Counted from the stretch's first letter, positions 44,639 to 53,382 are shown. The stretch: DNA of 64,000 bases from an uncultured Bacteroidales bacterium (GCA_947307415.1 CAMZJA010000002.1:62001-126000), one strand, 5' to 3'. Notes: a model not told the origin generated them from the letters alone. Translations and numbers: made by a program.

Positions 44639-45094
44639 TTATCCAACCGCCACTTTCACCACCACTTTCTTCACCATCCGTGGCTCATCGACACACAACT
44701 GCGGCATGTGACCGTCTTGCGGAAAGAAGATGGCAAAATATCCACCGCCAATTGTCATTGTTTGCGCCGCAACACCCTCAGCAGCATAGAAAGCCGCATC
44801 CTTCTCTTCGCTATAAGGCTCTGTCTCAGTCAACTTTTCTATCGGCATATAAGCAATCCGCTCCTCACCATTCAAAAGATACTGTATGTCGATGTTCTTC
44901 CTATGCGCCTCAAAGCCAACCTTATTCTTCACCTTAGTTTCATATTCAGAGACTATGGCTTTGACACGAGGGGTGATTTGATAAACACCTGGTTCGATAT
45001 CGGGGTTTAGCTGGTGCAAATAGGTCAAACCAATGTTAATGTCATTGGAAAGGGCTTTGTAAAGAGATATGTTGGAGAGGTGGTCGAAGATCAT
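44639..45094 (-). CDS. YhcH/YjgK/YiaL family cupin (copy 2)
   Basis: About 151 aa from ATG 45094 aligns end to end with the copy at 32932 (MIFDHLSN, AHRKNIDIQYLLNGEERIAY, FFPQDGHMPQLCVD, VKKVVVKV). An upstream in-frame ATG at 45133 would add 13 residues not found in its paralogue, so I prefer 45094. A metal-binding cupin, possibly a sugar anomerase or isomerase. It lies 33 bp upstream of the short dehydrogenase gene. Confidence 0.85.
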   Translation of the reverse strand: MIFDHLSNISLYKALSNDINIGLTYLHQLNPDIEPGVYQITPRVKAIVSEYETKVKNKVGFEAHRKNIDIQYLLNGEERIAYMPIEKLTETEPYSEEKDAAFYAAEGVAAQTMTIGGGYFAIFFPQDGHMPQLCVDEPRMVKKVVVKVAVG

Positions 45095-45139
45095 ATTACT
45101 GAGATTCTTATAGATTAGATGTTGATTGTACAATCATTT

Positions 45140-45868
45140 TTATTGAATACTTTTTATTTTTGCCAGTACATATTGTTGGTACCAAACAGGAACGAATTCT
45201 CCGTATGTTTCTAGCTGCTCGTTTTCTTTCTTGGCAAAAAGCTGTGGTTTGCTAGAACTATTATCAAACAAATATACACTATCAGCTAATTTTATAGCGT
45301 CGAATAATAAATCCATAGTCCTTTTATAACGCATCTTTACTTTATTCTCATCAACATTATGACCACCTGATTCAAACCTTGTTGATACTCTTTTTACATT
45401 AAGGTCAGGATCATGTAAAGAAATAAAATAAAGGTATACTTTATAGCCATATTCTCGTGCTCTTTTTATAAATTCCAATTTCGAGGGATGTGACATTACT
45501 GTTTCAAAAGAAAAACGGTCAGTTATACCCAAGAGTGCATTACGAATTAAATCTGCAAGAAAAGAAACAAAGTATCCATCAATTAAATTTTTATCTTTTA
45601 CTGAAATGCCATTATTTTCAAATGCCCACCAATTACGATTTGTAGGTATTGTCCATTTGGAATATTCTTGTTCAAATATTGCTTCATCAACCATTAATTC
45701 ATAATCAGAAAACTCCAATCTGGAAGTAGTCTGCATCGTTTTAAGCATTTCATCGGCATTAATGTATGTGCCTATCTTAAATCGAGGAGCTATAATGTCG
45801 TTTTTCAACGTTGATTTGCCAGAGCCATTCGGCCCAGCAAAAATTCTAACTCTTTTCTTGCCGTTCAT
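45140..45868 (-). CDS. Zeta-toxin-family P-loop kinase
   Basis: This 242-aa protein starts with RVRIFAGPNGSGKSTLKNDI (Walker A GPNGSGKS) and has TYINADEM, RFSFETVMSH and RVSTRFESGGHNVDENKVKM with the Arg/His pattern of zeta-like kinases. Zeta toxins phosphorylate UDP-GlcNAc, blocking wall and sugar synthesis. A 68-aa gene overlaps its start by 4 bp (ATGA), the layout of a toxin with its upstream antitoxin. In a locus that uses UDP-GlcNAc heavily, such a kinase is noteworthy, but its substrate is not proven. Confidence 0.83.
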   Translation of the reverse strand: MNGKKRVRIFAGPNGSGKSTLKNDIIAPRFKIGTYINADEMLKTMQTTSRLEFSDYELMVDEAIFEQEYSKWTIPTNRNWWAFENNGISVKDKNLIDGYFVSFLADLIRNALLGITDRFSFETVMSHPSKLEFIKRAREYGYKVYLYFISLHDPDLNVKRVSTRFESGGHNVDENKVKMRYKRTMDLLFDAIKLADSVYLFDNSSSKPQLFAKKENEQLETYGEFVPVWYQQYVLAKIKSIQ

Positions 45869-46071
45869 CTAATCACAACCACCCTATCGGAATCGTTTAA
45901 ACGCACTCTTACTTGACCTGTCTTCTTTATTACTTTAATACTTCCGTCTGAAGTTACATGAACAATTGAATTTCCACGCATAATATACGCGCCAGAAGTA
46001 TTCTTCGCTTTGTTGAACGCCCTGTTGCCGTTTTTTGCTAATTCCTGTCTAATTATATTTAATTCGGTCAT
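45865..46071 (-). CDS. Putative antitoxin partner of the zeta-like kinase
   Basis: This 68-aa basic protein (MTELNIIRQELAKNGNRAFN start; ending in GQVRVRLNDSDRVVVIR) overlaps the zeta-like gene by 4 bp. It does not match the epsilon antitoxin as I know it. The role is inferred from position and size. Upstream lie 135 bp of very AT-rich sequence. Confidence 0.6.
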   Translation of the reverse strand: MTELNIIRQELAKNGNRAFNKAKNTSGAYIMRGNSIVHVTSDGSIKVIKKTGQVRVRLNDSDRVVVIR

Positions 46072-46206
46072 AATACTACTTTTGATTAAGTCTTAATATT
46101 TCTTAAAAATAATTTTTTACTATATATAACTTATTATTTCTTTTGTTTATTGTTAAATAATAGAACTGTTGTAATTAATCTATCAGAACATTTTATTAGT
46201 GTCATT

Positions 46207-47574
46207 TCACTTAATAACTAACGAAAGGACTTCATATAAAAAAACATTCATATTTAACATAGGTGCATTACCAAAATATGATGCAGAATTAACTTTTATT
46301 GTATTGTTATTTTCTTCGAAGTTATAACAATACTTATGACTATCATTATTTAAATAGATTACTGAATCGTCTAGTTTCCCAAAATGTTTTAAATATGGAT
46401 ATAAATATTTTAGCCACGTTTTTATATCTTGCGATATAAGTTGTTTAAAGCTATTCACTATAACATTATCGCCCAATCCTAGTCTTCGCATAGAAGCCAT
46501 AAGAGCAGTAATGTCAACTATAATACCATCAATGCGCTTATACTGAAGCTGTATCTCGTCTAAACTGTTACTAAATTCTCGCATAGTTTTTGTTTGAAGT
46601 CTAGCTTCGGGTAAAAGTTGCTTTAATGTTTCTTCCGATAAATTACTAATACTATTCAAACTTTTGTAATAATATTTAATAGCTTCTGTTTTCAAAGAAT
46701 ATACGAACTTCCCTTTATCAGCAAATTTATGGACATATCCTTCAAAACATGTATCTTCTCCATAAAAATGATGAAAAATGCTTTCCAGATTTTCATAATG
46801 AATCACCATCACGACATTATCAACACCAAACTTATTGCCTTGCAGCGATGAATCTGGACTAATGCCATAACGATAAGAGAAATCCATATGAGCAGAAAAA
46901 ATGTTCATTATACGGAAAAGATGCGCAGGATCAACACGATCCATATCCTCCAACAACAATACAACACGTTTTTTCCCATTTCTATTCCTTTTACGCCATG
47001 CTGCAATTCCTTTCTGTATTATCTGGGTAATCAAATCTTCTTCATATATCGAAATCTTGTCAATTTTTTCAACATAATTGTCAAGTACACCTAGGTCTCC
47101 TTTCTTGTATTCCTGATAATCCTTATTAGCGTCATTAACTTTTTGAATAACCTTTGTTAATGCTTTTCCAATCTTTCCAATTGCCTTTACTATTGGGGCT
47201 CCTTCTATACTACCCGCCACGTCAAACAAATTACCCAACAGATCCAATCCGTTTGTTTTTATGCAATATAAAAACGCATCACGTGAAGAAACATCAATTG
47301 ATTCATCAAGCATATCATTTAGCCCCATTTGAAGAAGAATATCATACTTGATAACATCAAAAATGTCTTTATTCTCCAACACCTGATAATTAACAGGATA
47401 AACTGTAATGAATTTGAACTTCCTTTTTACTCCTTTATCATTTTTAAATGCATCAAGAAAGTATGACTTTCCGTCACCATACTTAGCTGAAAGAATGGTA
47501 CGAGGATGGCATAACAGATGTTCCTTAAATTCCAGTATAGCTGGAGTAATCGGTACTACAAAATCTTGATTCAT
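46207..47574 (-). CDS. KAP-like P-loop ATPase
   Basis: This 455-aa protein has a degenerate P-loop (AKYGDGKS at residues 30-37) and a strong Walker B (RVVLLLEDMDRVDPAHLF) followed by FRIMNIFSAHMDF. This is the layout of KAP-type NTPases, some of which act in phage exclusion. No transmembrane insertion is obvious. A 76-aa gene overlaps its start by 4 bp. The Walker A first Gly is Ala, so ATP binding may differ from the norm. Defence function is inferred only from family and context. Confidence 0.65.
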   Translation of the reverse strand: MNQDFVVPITPAILEFKEHLLCHPRTILSAKYGDGKSYFLDAFKNDKGVKRKFKFITVYPVNYQVLENKDIFDVIKYDILLQMGLNDMLDESIDVSSRDAFLYCIKTNGLDLLGNLFDVAGSIEGAPIVKAIGKIGKALTKVIQKVNDANKDYQEYKKGDLGVLDNYVEKIDKISIYEEDLITQIIQKGIAAWRKRNRNGKKRVVLLLEDMDRVDPAHLFRIMNIFSAHMDFSYRYGISPDSSLQGNKFGVDNVVMVIHYENLESIFHHFYGEDTCFEGYVHKFADKGKFVYSLKTEAIKYYYKSLNSISNLSEETLKQLLPEARLQTKTMREFSNSLDEIQLQYKRIDGIIVDITALMASMRRLGLGDNVIVNSFKQLISQDIKTWLKYLYPYLKHFGKLDDSVIYLNNDSHKYCYNFEENNNTIKVNSASYFGNAPMLNMNVFLYEVLSLVIK

Positions 47575-47801
47575 TTACAACGAAGCATTTCTTTAATAAT
47601 TAAATAGTCTTCCAACACATAAACTGTACTCAATCCAGATCTCAAATCTCCTTGTTGACCACTAACATCAATTGTCCCCAAATAAATAACAGATCCTTTA
47701 TCGAAAGGCTTTATATATGCTATCCAATCCGTATTCAAGATAATTGGTTGATTATTGGATCTTATCAGATGTAATTCTACGAAATGTGACATTATAAACA
47801 A
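47571..47801 (-). CDS. Small partner protein of the KAP-like ATPase
   Basis: This 76-aa protein (FVELHLIRSNNQPIILNTDW, LEDYLIIKEMLRCK) appears mostly beta with a C-terminal helix. Its stop overlaps the ATPase start by 4 bp. I do not recognise a family. An in-frame ATG at codon 4 (MSHFVEL) is an alternative start. Confidence 0.6.
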   Translation of the reverse strand: MFIMSHFVELHLIRSNNQPIILNTDWIAYIKPFDKGSVIYLGTIDVSGQQGDLRSGLSTVYVLEDYLIIKEMLRCK

Positions 47802-47830
47802 ATAGACAATTATCTACACATACAAAATTT

Positions 47831-48202
47831 TCACCTACTTGTCGGCATATTCCCACTCCAGCCGTATCCTAAATCCCAATGTGGATCATAAACAAACTCA
47901 AAATACGGTAAAGAAAACTCCTTTTCCAATAATACCGTCAATTCATCTTGAATCGGTTCAGCCCATTTGCCAACAAGCACAATGAATTTATTAACCGACC
48001 AAGCTACACGACCACGAGGAATCTGCGTGTAATCACCTTTGAATTTTGTTTCAGAATTATTTGCTAAAGCGCGAAAATACTCTTTTGCCCAAACCTGACG
48101 GTGCAAGTGCGGATAGTTTATAAAAGGCTATGGCATCTGCTCGTCAAACTCGCGCATGCTCGCCATCTGCGCTTCATGTTCTTTATCTGTAAGATGTGTC
48201 AT
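47831..48202 (-). pseudogene. Hypothetical ORF interrupted by an amber stop
   Basis: From ATG 48202 the frame reads MTHLTDKEHEAQMASMREFD and EQMP, then TAG at 48128-48130. It continues in the same frame as PFINYPHLHRQVWAKEYFRA and on to 47831 (about 123 codons in all). Without the TAG this is one continuous protein. A restart is possible at the TTG at 48106. TAG is a normal stop here (trkA ends in TAG), so recoding is unlikely. I do not recognise the family. Confidence 0.6.
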
Positions 48203-48211
48203 GATTCTTTA

Positions 48212-48721
48212 TTATTCCTGCTCCACCCAAATCAACTTTTCCACATCATATCCTCTTCTCATTGCCTCATTCAAAATCGTCTCCTTAACCTCATCCGAAA
48301 TCTTCGGCGTTCTCGCTAAAATCCACAGATAACTCTCATCACTACCGCCAACCAAAACCCACTGGTAGTTTTCGTCTAATAGCATGATGCGGTAATCTCC
48401 ATAGAATGGACCGAAGAACGAAACTCTCAAGATTCTTGGATTGTCAGTAAACTTAGCCTTACCTTTTGCCTCGCTTGGCTTGCCGTCTTTAATTCCAGTG
48501 TTCAACACAGCCACTTTGCCGTCTTCACGTAATGAATACTGTGCTTTACAGAATTGGATTCCTCTTTCAAATTTATGGTCGAAACGGGCTATCTCGTACC
48601 ACGTTCCGAGATATTTGTCGAGGTTCAAATCGCCTGACACAGAATTGTCAACCTTCGACTGCGCCTTGCAGCCAGTGAAAAAACAAAGACACATGATTAA
48701 TAATGTTAGAAGTTTTTTCAT
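48212..48721 (-). CDS. blc: Lipocalin (Blc-like outer-membrane lipoprotein)
   Basis: From ATG 48721 this 169-aa protein has a lipoprotein signal with FFTGC as lipobox, then LDKYLGTWYEIARFDHKFER (the lipocalin GxW motif) and later YRIMLLDENYQWVLVGG and LWILARTP. Blc proteins bind lysophospholipids and are linked to envelope stress. An in-frame ATG at 48757 gives a basic extension before the signal peptide and is less likely. It follows the rubrerythrin gene by 19 bp. Confidence 0.88.
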   Translation of the reverse strand: MKKLLTLLIMCLCFFTGCKAQSKVDNSVSGDLNLDKYLGTWYEIARFDHKFERGIQFCKAQYSLREDGKVAVLNTGIKDGKPSEAKGKAKFTDNPRILRVSFFGPFYGDYRIMLLDENYQWVLVGGSDESYLWILARTPKISDEVKETILNEAMRRGYDVEKLIWVEQE

Positions 48722-48740
48722 AATCTTTACACATTTTTTA

Positions 48741-49280
48741 TTAATAATTCTCCGCATTTATCTCGAAATACGCCTGCGGATGGTTGCAGACAGGGCAAAT
48801 CTGCGGAGCTTTCTTACCAATCACAATGTGACCGCAATTTGAGCATTTCCATATTCTGTCGCCGTCACGAGAGAAGACGATGCCTTCTTTTATGTTGTTC
48901 AAAAGTTTTTTATAACGTTCTTCGTGCTCCTTCTCGATGGCAGCCACCATCTCAAACTTACGGGCGATCTCGGTGAAGCCTTCCTCACGGGCTTCTTTTG
49001 CCATGCGGGCGTACATGTCGGTCCACTCGAAATTCTCGCCTTCAGCGGCAGCTTTCAAGTTAGCCTCAGTGCCTGGTACCTCGCCGTCGTGCAGATACTT
49101 AAACCAAATCTTGGCATGTTCCTGTTCGTTGGCTGCAGTCTCCTCAAAAATCTTCGAAATCTGGACATAGCCGTCTTTCTTGGCCTTCGAGGCAAAATAT
49201 GTGTATTTGTTGCGTGCCATGGATTCGCCAGCGAAGGCCTCCATGAGATTCTTTTCGGTTTTACTTCCTTTTAATTCCAT
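48741..49280 (-). CDS. rbr: Rubrerythrin
   Basis: This 179-aa protein has a ferritin-like four-helix domain with di-iron ligands ([35 protein letters not shown]) and a C-terminal rubredoxin domain ([10 protein letters not shown] and [10 protein letters not shown]). It reduces hydrogen peroxide in anaerobes. Unusually, it sits 14 bp after the stop of rfbA copy 2, inside the polysaccharide operon. Confidence 0.95.
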   Translation of the reverse strand: MELKGSKTEKNLMEAFAGESMARNKYTYFASKAKKDGYVQISKIFEETAANEQEHAKIWFKYLHDGEVPGTEANLKAAAEGENFEWTDMYARMAKEAREEGFTEIARKFEMVAAIEKEHEERYKKLLNNIKEGIVFSRDGDRIWKCSNCGHIVIGKKAPQICPVCNHPQAYFEINAENY

Positions 49281-49294
49281 AGTGTAATGTTTTA

Positions 49295-50224
49295 TTATTC
49301 TTTAAATGTTTCAGAGTTTATTTCGTTTTTCATCTCGTCAATCACCTTCAACAGATACTGTCCGTACTGGTTTTTCAGCATCGGCTGAGCGAGAGAACGC
49401 ATCTTTTCCTCGGTAATCCAACCGTTACGATATGCGATGCCTTCCAAACAGGCGATTTTGAGACCTTGGCGTTTTTCGATAACCTCAACAAAGGTTGAAG
49501 CCTCGCTTAATGAATCGTGCGTTCCTGTATCGAGCCACGCAAAACCTCTTCCGAAGACCTGAACCTTCAACTCTCCATCTTCAAGAAAACGCTGGTTGAC
49601 AGTCGTGATTTCCAATTCTCCACGGGCGGATGGCTTGATATTCTTGGCAACTTCAACAACCTTGTTTGGATAGAAATACAATCCTACAACAGCATAATTC
49701 GACTTCGGATTTTTAGGTTTTTCTTCGATACTTAAGCAATTGCCTTGTTTGTCGAACTCCGCTACGCCATATCTTTCAGGATCCGAGACCCAATATCCGA
49801 AAACTGTCGCTTTTCCGATCCCTGAGCCTGTCGAAGGGCCTTCAGCCTCTTTCACAGCTTCCTTAAGCATCTTTGTCAAGCCGCTTCCGTGGAATATGTT
49901 ATCGCCCAAAACCAAGCAGGCGCTATCTTTTCCAATGAACTTCTCGCCTATGATGAATGCCTGTGCCAAACCATCAGGACTTGGCTGCTTGGCATACTCG
50001 AAATGCACGCCATAGTCGCTACCGTCACCCAAAAGGCGTTTAAAACCTGGCAAATCAAAAGGTGTCGAGATAATCAGAATATCACGAATTCCAGCAAGCA
50101 TCAAAACCGAAATCGGATAATACACCATCGGCTTGTCGTAAATAGGCAAGAGTTGCTTGCTAACGCCTTTTGTTATCGAATATAAACGAGTGCCGGAACC
50201 ACCAGCGAGAACTATGCCTTTCAT
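49295..50224 (-). CDS. rfbA: Glucose-1-phosphate thymidylyltransferase (copy 2) with repeat-derived insertion
   Basis: This 309-aa RfbA has the same signature ([19 protein letters not shown]) and matches copy 1 at 26978 nearly end to end. It differs at about residues 129-136, where a segment reading GPSTGSGI is added. That segment is encoded by a TTCGACAGGCTCA-type dispersed repeat arm (49823-49835 on the + strand). It makes dTDP-glucose. It is the second gene of the operon, 13 bp after upxY. Confidence 0.94.
   Translation of the reverse strand: MKGIVLAGGSGTRLYSITKGVSKQLLPIYDKPMVYYPISVLMLAGIRDILIISTPFDLPGFKRLLGDGSDYGVHFEYAKQPSPDGLAQAFIIGEKFIGKDSACLVLGDNIFHGSGLTKMLKEAVKEAEGPSTGSGIGKATVFGYWVSDPERYGVAEFDKQGNCLSIEEKPKNPKSNYAVVGLYFYPNKVVEVAKNIKPSARGELEITTVNQRFLEDGELKVQVFGRGFAWLDTGTHDSLSEASTFVEVIEKRQGLKIACLEGIAYRNGWITEEKMRSLAQPMLKNQYGQYLLKVIDEMKNEINSETFKE
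49821..49837. repeat. Dispersed repeat arm inside rfbA copy 2
   Basis: The sequence CCTGAGCCTGTCGAAGG lies in the coding region and is read as PSTGSG on the minus strand. The same motif occurs as an inverted pair at 37395-37438. rfbA copy 1 lacks these codons, so it looks like an insertion. Confidence 0.82.
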
Positions 50225-50237
50225 TGATTTAATACTT

Positions 50238-50786
50238 TCAAATTTTTTCTATATCACTTGCGTTCAATGCCATTGTTGCAACGGCTGCAATTCCTTCAAT
50301 TTTTACTACTACTCGTTTTTCGTGGCGGTTTGGCATTCTCACGTAAATGCCTTCAACTCCTTCGAATGGACCAGTTAAGATTCTAACTCTGTCTCCTTTG
50401 CGTAAATCGATGTTCGGGTCAACCGGCTTGTAGCCCATAGTGCGAACCACCTTCATGAAATCGGCCATCTGCTTGTCGGGCACATACTGCGGCACACTCA
50501 TCATGCCAGAGTCATCTTTCCCCATCATGAAACGAAGATAGTCGAGCTTGCCCTGCTTGATTCTCAAAATGTTTTCGTACGTGTCGTGAACAAAGATATA
50601 ATTATGCACCAACGGCTCGGTCTTCCATCCTATCGAAATCCCTTTCTCATTGCGAATTCTAGTCCTGACTGTAGGCACGTAATGCTCAATCTGCAACTCC
50701 TCCAACGCCTTCGATGCCGTTATTTCACGCTGATAAGTCACACGCAACACATACCAAGCTACCGCATTTTTCTCTATTATATCCAT
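50238..50786 (-). CDS. upxY: UpxY-family transcription antiterminator (NusG-like)
   Basis: This 182-aa protein has a NusG N-terminal domain ([32 protein letters not shown]) and a KOW domain ([20 protein letters not shown]). UpxY proteins are the first genes of Bacteroides capsule operons and let RNA polymerase read through the leader of their own operon. Its place at the head of the leftward operon, with a long leader, fits. No UpxZ is seen next to it. Confidence 0.92.
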   Translation of the reverse strand: MDIIEKNAVAWYVLRVTYQREITASKALEELQIEHYVPTVRTRIRNEKGISIGWKTEPLVHNYIFVHDTYENILRIKQGKLDYLRFMMGKDDSGMMSVPQYVPDKQMADFMKVVRTMGYKPVDPNIDLRKGDRVRILTGPFEGVEGIYVRMPNRHEKRVVVKIEGIAAVATMALNASDIEKI

Positions 50787-50942
50787 TTATTTAAAAGGCA
50801 CAGTTACAGAACCGAGCATATCTCGGGGACATCGAAATCAGCTAAGTTATTGGATTTCAATTGTTTATAAAATCTTGTTGGGATTATTACCTATCTTCGA
50901 CTATTTTCACAACCTGATAATCAGGGCAAAATTAGTCAATTG

Positions 50943-50975
50943 CAAAGTTAAATAAAAATTAAATAGGTCTGACAA
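50943..50975 (-). promoter_or_regulatory. Putative polysaccharide operon promoter
   Basis: On the minus strand TAACTTTG (50943-50950) fits the -7 TAnnTTTG consensus, and TTG at 50973-50975 lies 22 bp upstream, slightly more than the usual 19-21. It would give an untranslated leader of roughly 150 nt before upxY, with a small CCTGAT/ATCAGG hairpin, as expected for UpxY-controlled operons. Confidence 0.5.
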
Positions 50976-51004
50976 TTTTTTAAAAAATATTATATTTTTT
51001 AATA

Positions 51005-51035
51005 CAAAAAAAGAGATGCCTCTTTTGACATCTCT
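51005..51035 (-). terminator. Terminator after tRNA-Gln
   Basis: On the minus strand the arms AGAGATG and CATCTCT (+ strand 51012-51018 and 51029-51035) form a hairpin followed by a T-rich run. It ends the tRNA transcript before the polysaccharide operon promoter. Confidence 0.75.
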
Positions 51036-51046
51036 TGCATTTTACG

Positions 51047-51119
51047 TTGCCCAACCAGGGTTCGAACCTAGACTTTACTGATCCAGAGTCAGTCGTGTTG
51101 CCAATTACACCATTGGGCA
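51047..51119 (-). tRNA. tRNA-Gln (anticodon CTG)
   Basis: The minus strand folds as a cloverleaf: acceptor arms TGCCCAA and TTGGGCA, anticodon stem ACTGA/TCAGT around loop CTCTGGA (anticodon CTG), and T-arm with GGTTCGAACC. No CCA is encoded. It lies 74 bp after trkA and upstream of the polysaccharide operon; tRNA genes are common borders of variable loci. Confidence 0.93.
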
Positions 51120-51193
51120 TTGCGGTTGCAAAAATACAACATTTTTTAATACGTTGTACATTTTTTTAAAAATTAATTTTTGCAACCCAAAAT

Positions 51194-52534
51194 CTATCTG
51201 AATAATTTCTCAACCTCCTTTATAGCATTCGGCAAAGCCAAAACAACGACTCTATCTTCCGCCTCAATCTGGAAATCACCAGTGGCGATATAGCTCACCT
51301 CACCCCTGATAATTCCTCCGATAATAGCACCCTCCGGAAGATGTAACCTGTTGATTGGTCGCATAGTAGCCGCACATCCGTCGGGAACCACAAACTCCAT
51401 AATGTCGGCATCGATACCGCTCAAACACTTCAGTGTCGAGACATTGTCGCCCAAAGTGTAACGCACTATATAGCTTGCCGCGATGAGTTTCTTGTTGATA
51501 ATTGTGTCAATGCCAATGCTCTGCGAGATGTCAATATAATCGATGTTGTCGACCAAAGCGATAGTCTTTTTTACGCCGTAAGCCTTCGCCTGCAAGCAAG
51601 TCAAGATGTTGGTCTCAGTGTTTTCAGTAACCGCGATGAAGGCGTCGACACTCTTGATGCCTTCTTCCTCAAGCATATCCACGTCGCGGGCATCAGCGTT
51701 GACTACCAAAGTGTCCGACAACGCGCTCGTCAGCTCATAGCAACGGTTTTTGTCCATCTCGATAATCTTGATGTCCATATCTTTCTCGAGACGTTTGGCC
51801 GTGATACGTCCCACACGGCCTCCACCGATGATCATCACGTTGCGGATATTGTATTTCTGCTTGCCGCTCAGCGTCATCAGTTCACGCATAGCCGTTGGCT
51901 TGGTGATGACATAAACCATATCGCCAGCCTTCAACACGTCGCCGTCGTGAGGAATGAAGGTGTTCTGACGGCGATGTATCGCAACTAGCTTAAAATCAAG
52001 GTGTTTGAAGCGGTCGGCTATCTCCTTAAGCGGCTTGTCGATGACCTTGGCGTTCTCGTCGAGTTTCATCATATACATCTCGAGCTTGCCTCCGGCAAAG
52101 TCGTAAGCCTCAGTCGCCGCCGTCTGCTTAATCAAGGTCGTAATCTCTTGAGCTGCAATATCTTCCGGCGAGATGATACCGTCAATGCCGAGGTCTTGGT
52201 AGATACGCCACGACTCCGGACTAAGGTTCTCCATGGTGTTGACGCGCACAATCACGCGCTTGGCGCCGAGTTTCTTCGCCAAAATACCCGTCAAAAGGTT
52301 GATATGCTCGTCGTGAAGCACCGCTATGACCATGTCGGCCTTCTTTACGTTGGCTTTCTGCAAAACCTTGATAGAAGTGGAGTCTCCGGCAATCGTCATC
52401 AAGTCGGAGTGCGACTCCATCATCTTCAAAAGTTCCTCATGCGGATCCACAATGGTGATGTTATGGTCGCTGCGCTCCAAGGCCTCCGCCAAGTGCATGC
52501 CAACTTCACCGTCACCTGCAATGATAATATCCAT
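51194..52534 (-). CDS. trkA: Trk potassium uptake regulatory protein TrkA
   Basis: This 446-aa protein has two RCK units, each with a nucleotide loop (IIAGDGEVGMHLAEAL near residue 4 and IIGGGRVGRITAKRL near 235) and a TrkA-C domain. It binds NAD(H)/ATP and gates the TrkH potassium channel. It starts 1 bp after the amidase stop, forming a two-gene operon, and ends in TAG. Confidence 0.95.
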   Translation of the reverse strand: MDIIIAGDGEVGMHLAEALERSDHNITIVDPHEELLKMMESHSDLMTIAGDSTSIKVLQKANVKKADMVIAVLHDEHINLLTGILAKKLGAKRVIVRVNTMENLSPESWRIYQDLGIDGIISPEDIAAQEITTLIKQTAATEAYDFAGGKLEMYMMKLDENAKVIDKPLKEIADRFKHLDFKLVAIHRRQNTFIPHDGDVLKAGDMVYVITKPTAMRELMTLSGKQKYNIRNVMIIGGGRVGRITAKRLEKDMDIKIIEMDKNRCYELTSALSDTLVVNADARDVDMLEEEGIKSVDAFIAVTENTETNILTCLQAKAYGVKKTIALVDNIDYIDISQSIGIDTIINKKLIAASYIVRYTLGDNVSTLKCLSGIDADIMEFVVPDGCAATMRPINRLHLPEGAIIGGIIRGEVSYIATGDFQIEAEDRVVVLALPNAIKEVEKLFR

Positions 52535-52535
52535 A

Positions 52536-53330
52536 TTAATCCCAATCTTTTGCTACCGTGAAATAATCACGAAACGCTGTTAATTCCTCTTTATTTAATT
52601 CAGCTGAGAACATGTTTTCTCCCTCTTCCGCTTGCTTCACCACTCGCCCTTTCATGTTCAAAATCATGCTCTCACCTTTATATTTTATGTTGCTGTCGTC
52701 AATTCCAACGCGGTTTACACCTACGATATACGATTGATTTTCAATGGCTCTCGCTCTCAACAATGTATTCCACACCTCCGATTTCTTTTCAGGCCACTCG
52801 GCGGTGTAGATCGCCAAATCATATTCAAATTTCCCGTCTTTGAAGCTGTTGCGGTTCCATACCGGGAAACGCAAATCGTAGCACACAAACGGCCTGATTC
52901 TCCAACCTTTATATTCTATGGTGATGCGCTCTTCGCCGTTGTTCAACCCTATCTCGCCGCCCATCGTAAAGAGATGCCGTTTGTTGTAAACGTAAAAATT
53001 CCAGTTCGGCTCCATCCAAATGAAGCTATTGTAAAAGCCTTCTTTGGGTGTGTTTTGACAGCATTTGTGGCTGCCGGCTTTTGTCAAAATAGTTCCACAG
53101 ACTGCGCAGTTTTTCTCCCTAGCCACTTTCTCCATCCACTCCATAGTAACGCCGCCAAGCTCCTCAGCAAACTCGTTAGGGTCGGCAGGAAAGCCGGTAG
53201 TAAACGTCTCCGGCAACACGATAACATCAGTGTTTTCAACGCTTTTCAGCATCTCGTCGAGATGTTGGCGATTAGCTTCCGGCTTACGCGCGACGACATC
53301 AAACTGAACACATGTAACCCTTAAATTCAT
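52536..53330 (-). CDS. Nitrilase-family omega-amidase (YafV-like)
   Basis: This 264-aa protein has the carbon-nitrogen hydrolase triad: Glu in VIVLPETFTTGF, Lys in YVYNKRHLFTMG and Cys in IRPFVCYDLRFP. The size and motifs fit the YafV/NIT2 omega-amidases that hydrolyse 2-oxoglutaramate and related amides. Translated from ATG 53330 and coupled to trkA. Confidence 0.85.
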   Translation of the reverse strand: MNLRVTCVQFDVVARKPEANRQHLDEMLKSVENTDVIVLPETFTTGFPADPNEFAEELGGVTMEWMEKVAREKNCAVCGTILTKAGSHKCCQNTPKEGFYNSFIWMEPNWNFYVYNKRHLFTMGGEIGLNNGEERITIEYKGWRIRPFVCYDLRFPVWNRNSFKDGKFEYDLAIYTAEWPEKKSEVWNTLLRARAIENQSYIVGVNRVGIDDSNIKYKGESMILNMKGRVVKQAEEGENMFSAELNKEELTAFRDYFTVAKDWD

Positions 53331-53382
53331 AAAAAATCATCAAAAAAATCTCACAAATATACTGCTTTTTATTTTTTTTGCT

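Noticed and set aside
48128-48130. Recoding of TAG as a sense codon
   Set aside because: trkA ends in TAG and several genes use normal stops; no other in-frame TAG occurs in a conserved gene.
1-50786. Integrase, transposase or plasmid genes explaining the cargo blocks
   Set aside because: No tyrosine or serine recombinase, DDE transposase or replication gene was recognised in any frame, so mobility is inferred only from gene content and repeats.
50787-51046. Riboswitch in the upxY leader
   Set aside because: Only a small hairpin and a promoter-like element are visible; no known riboswitch core was recognised.
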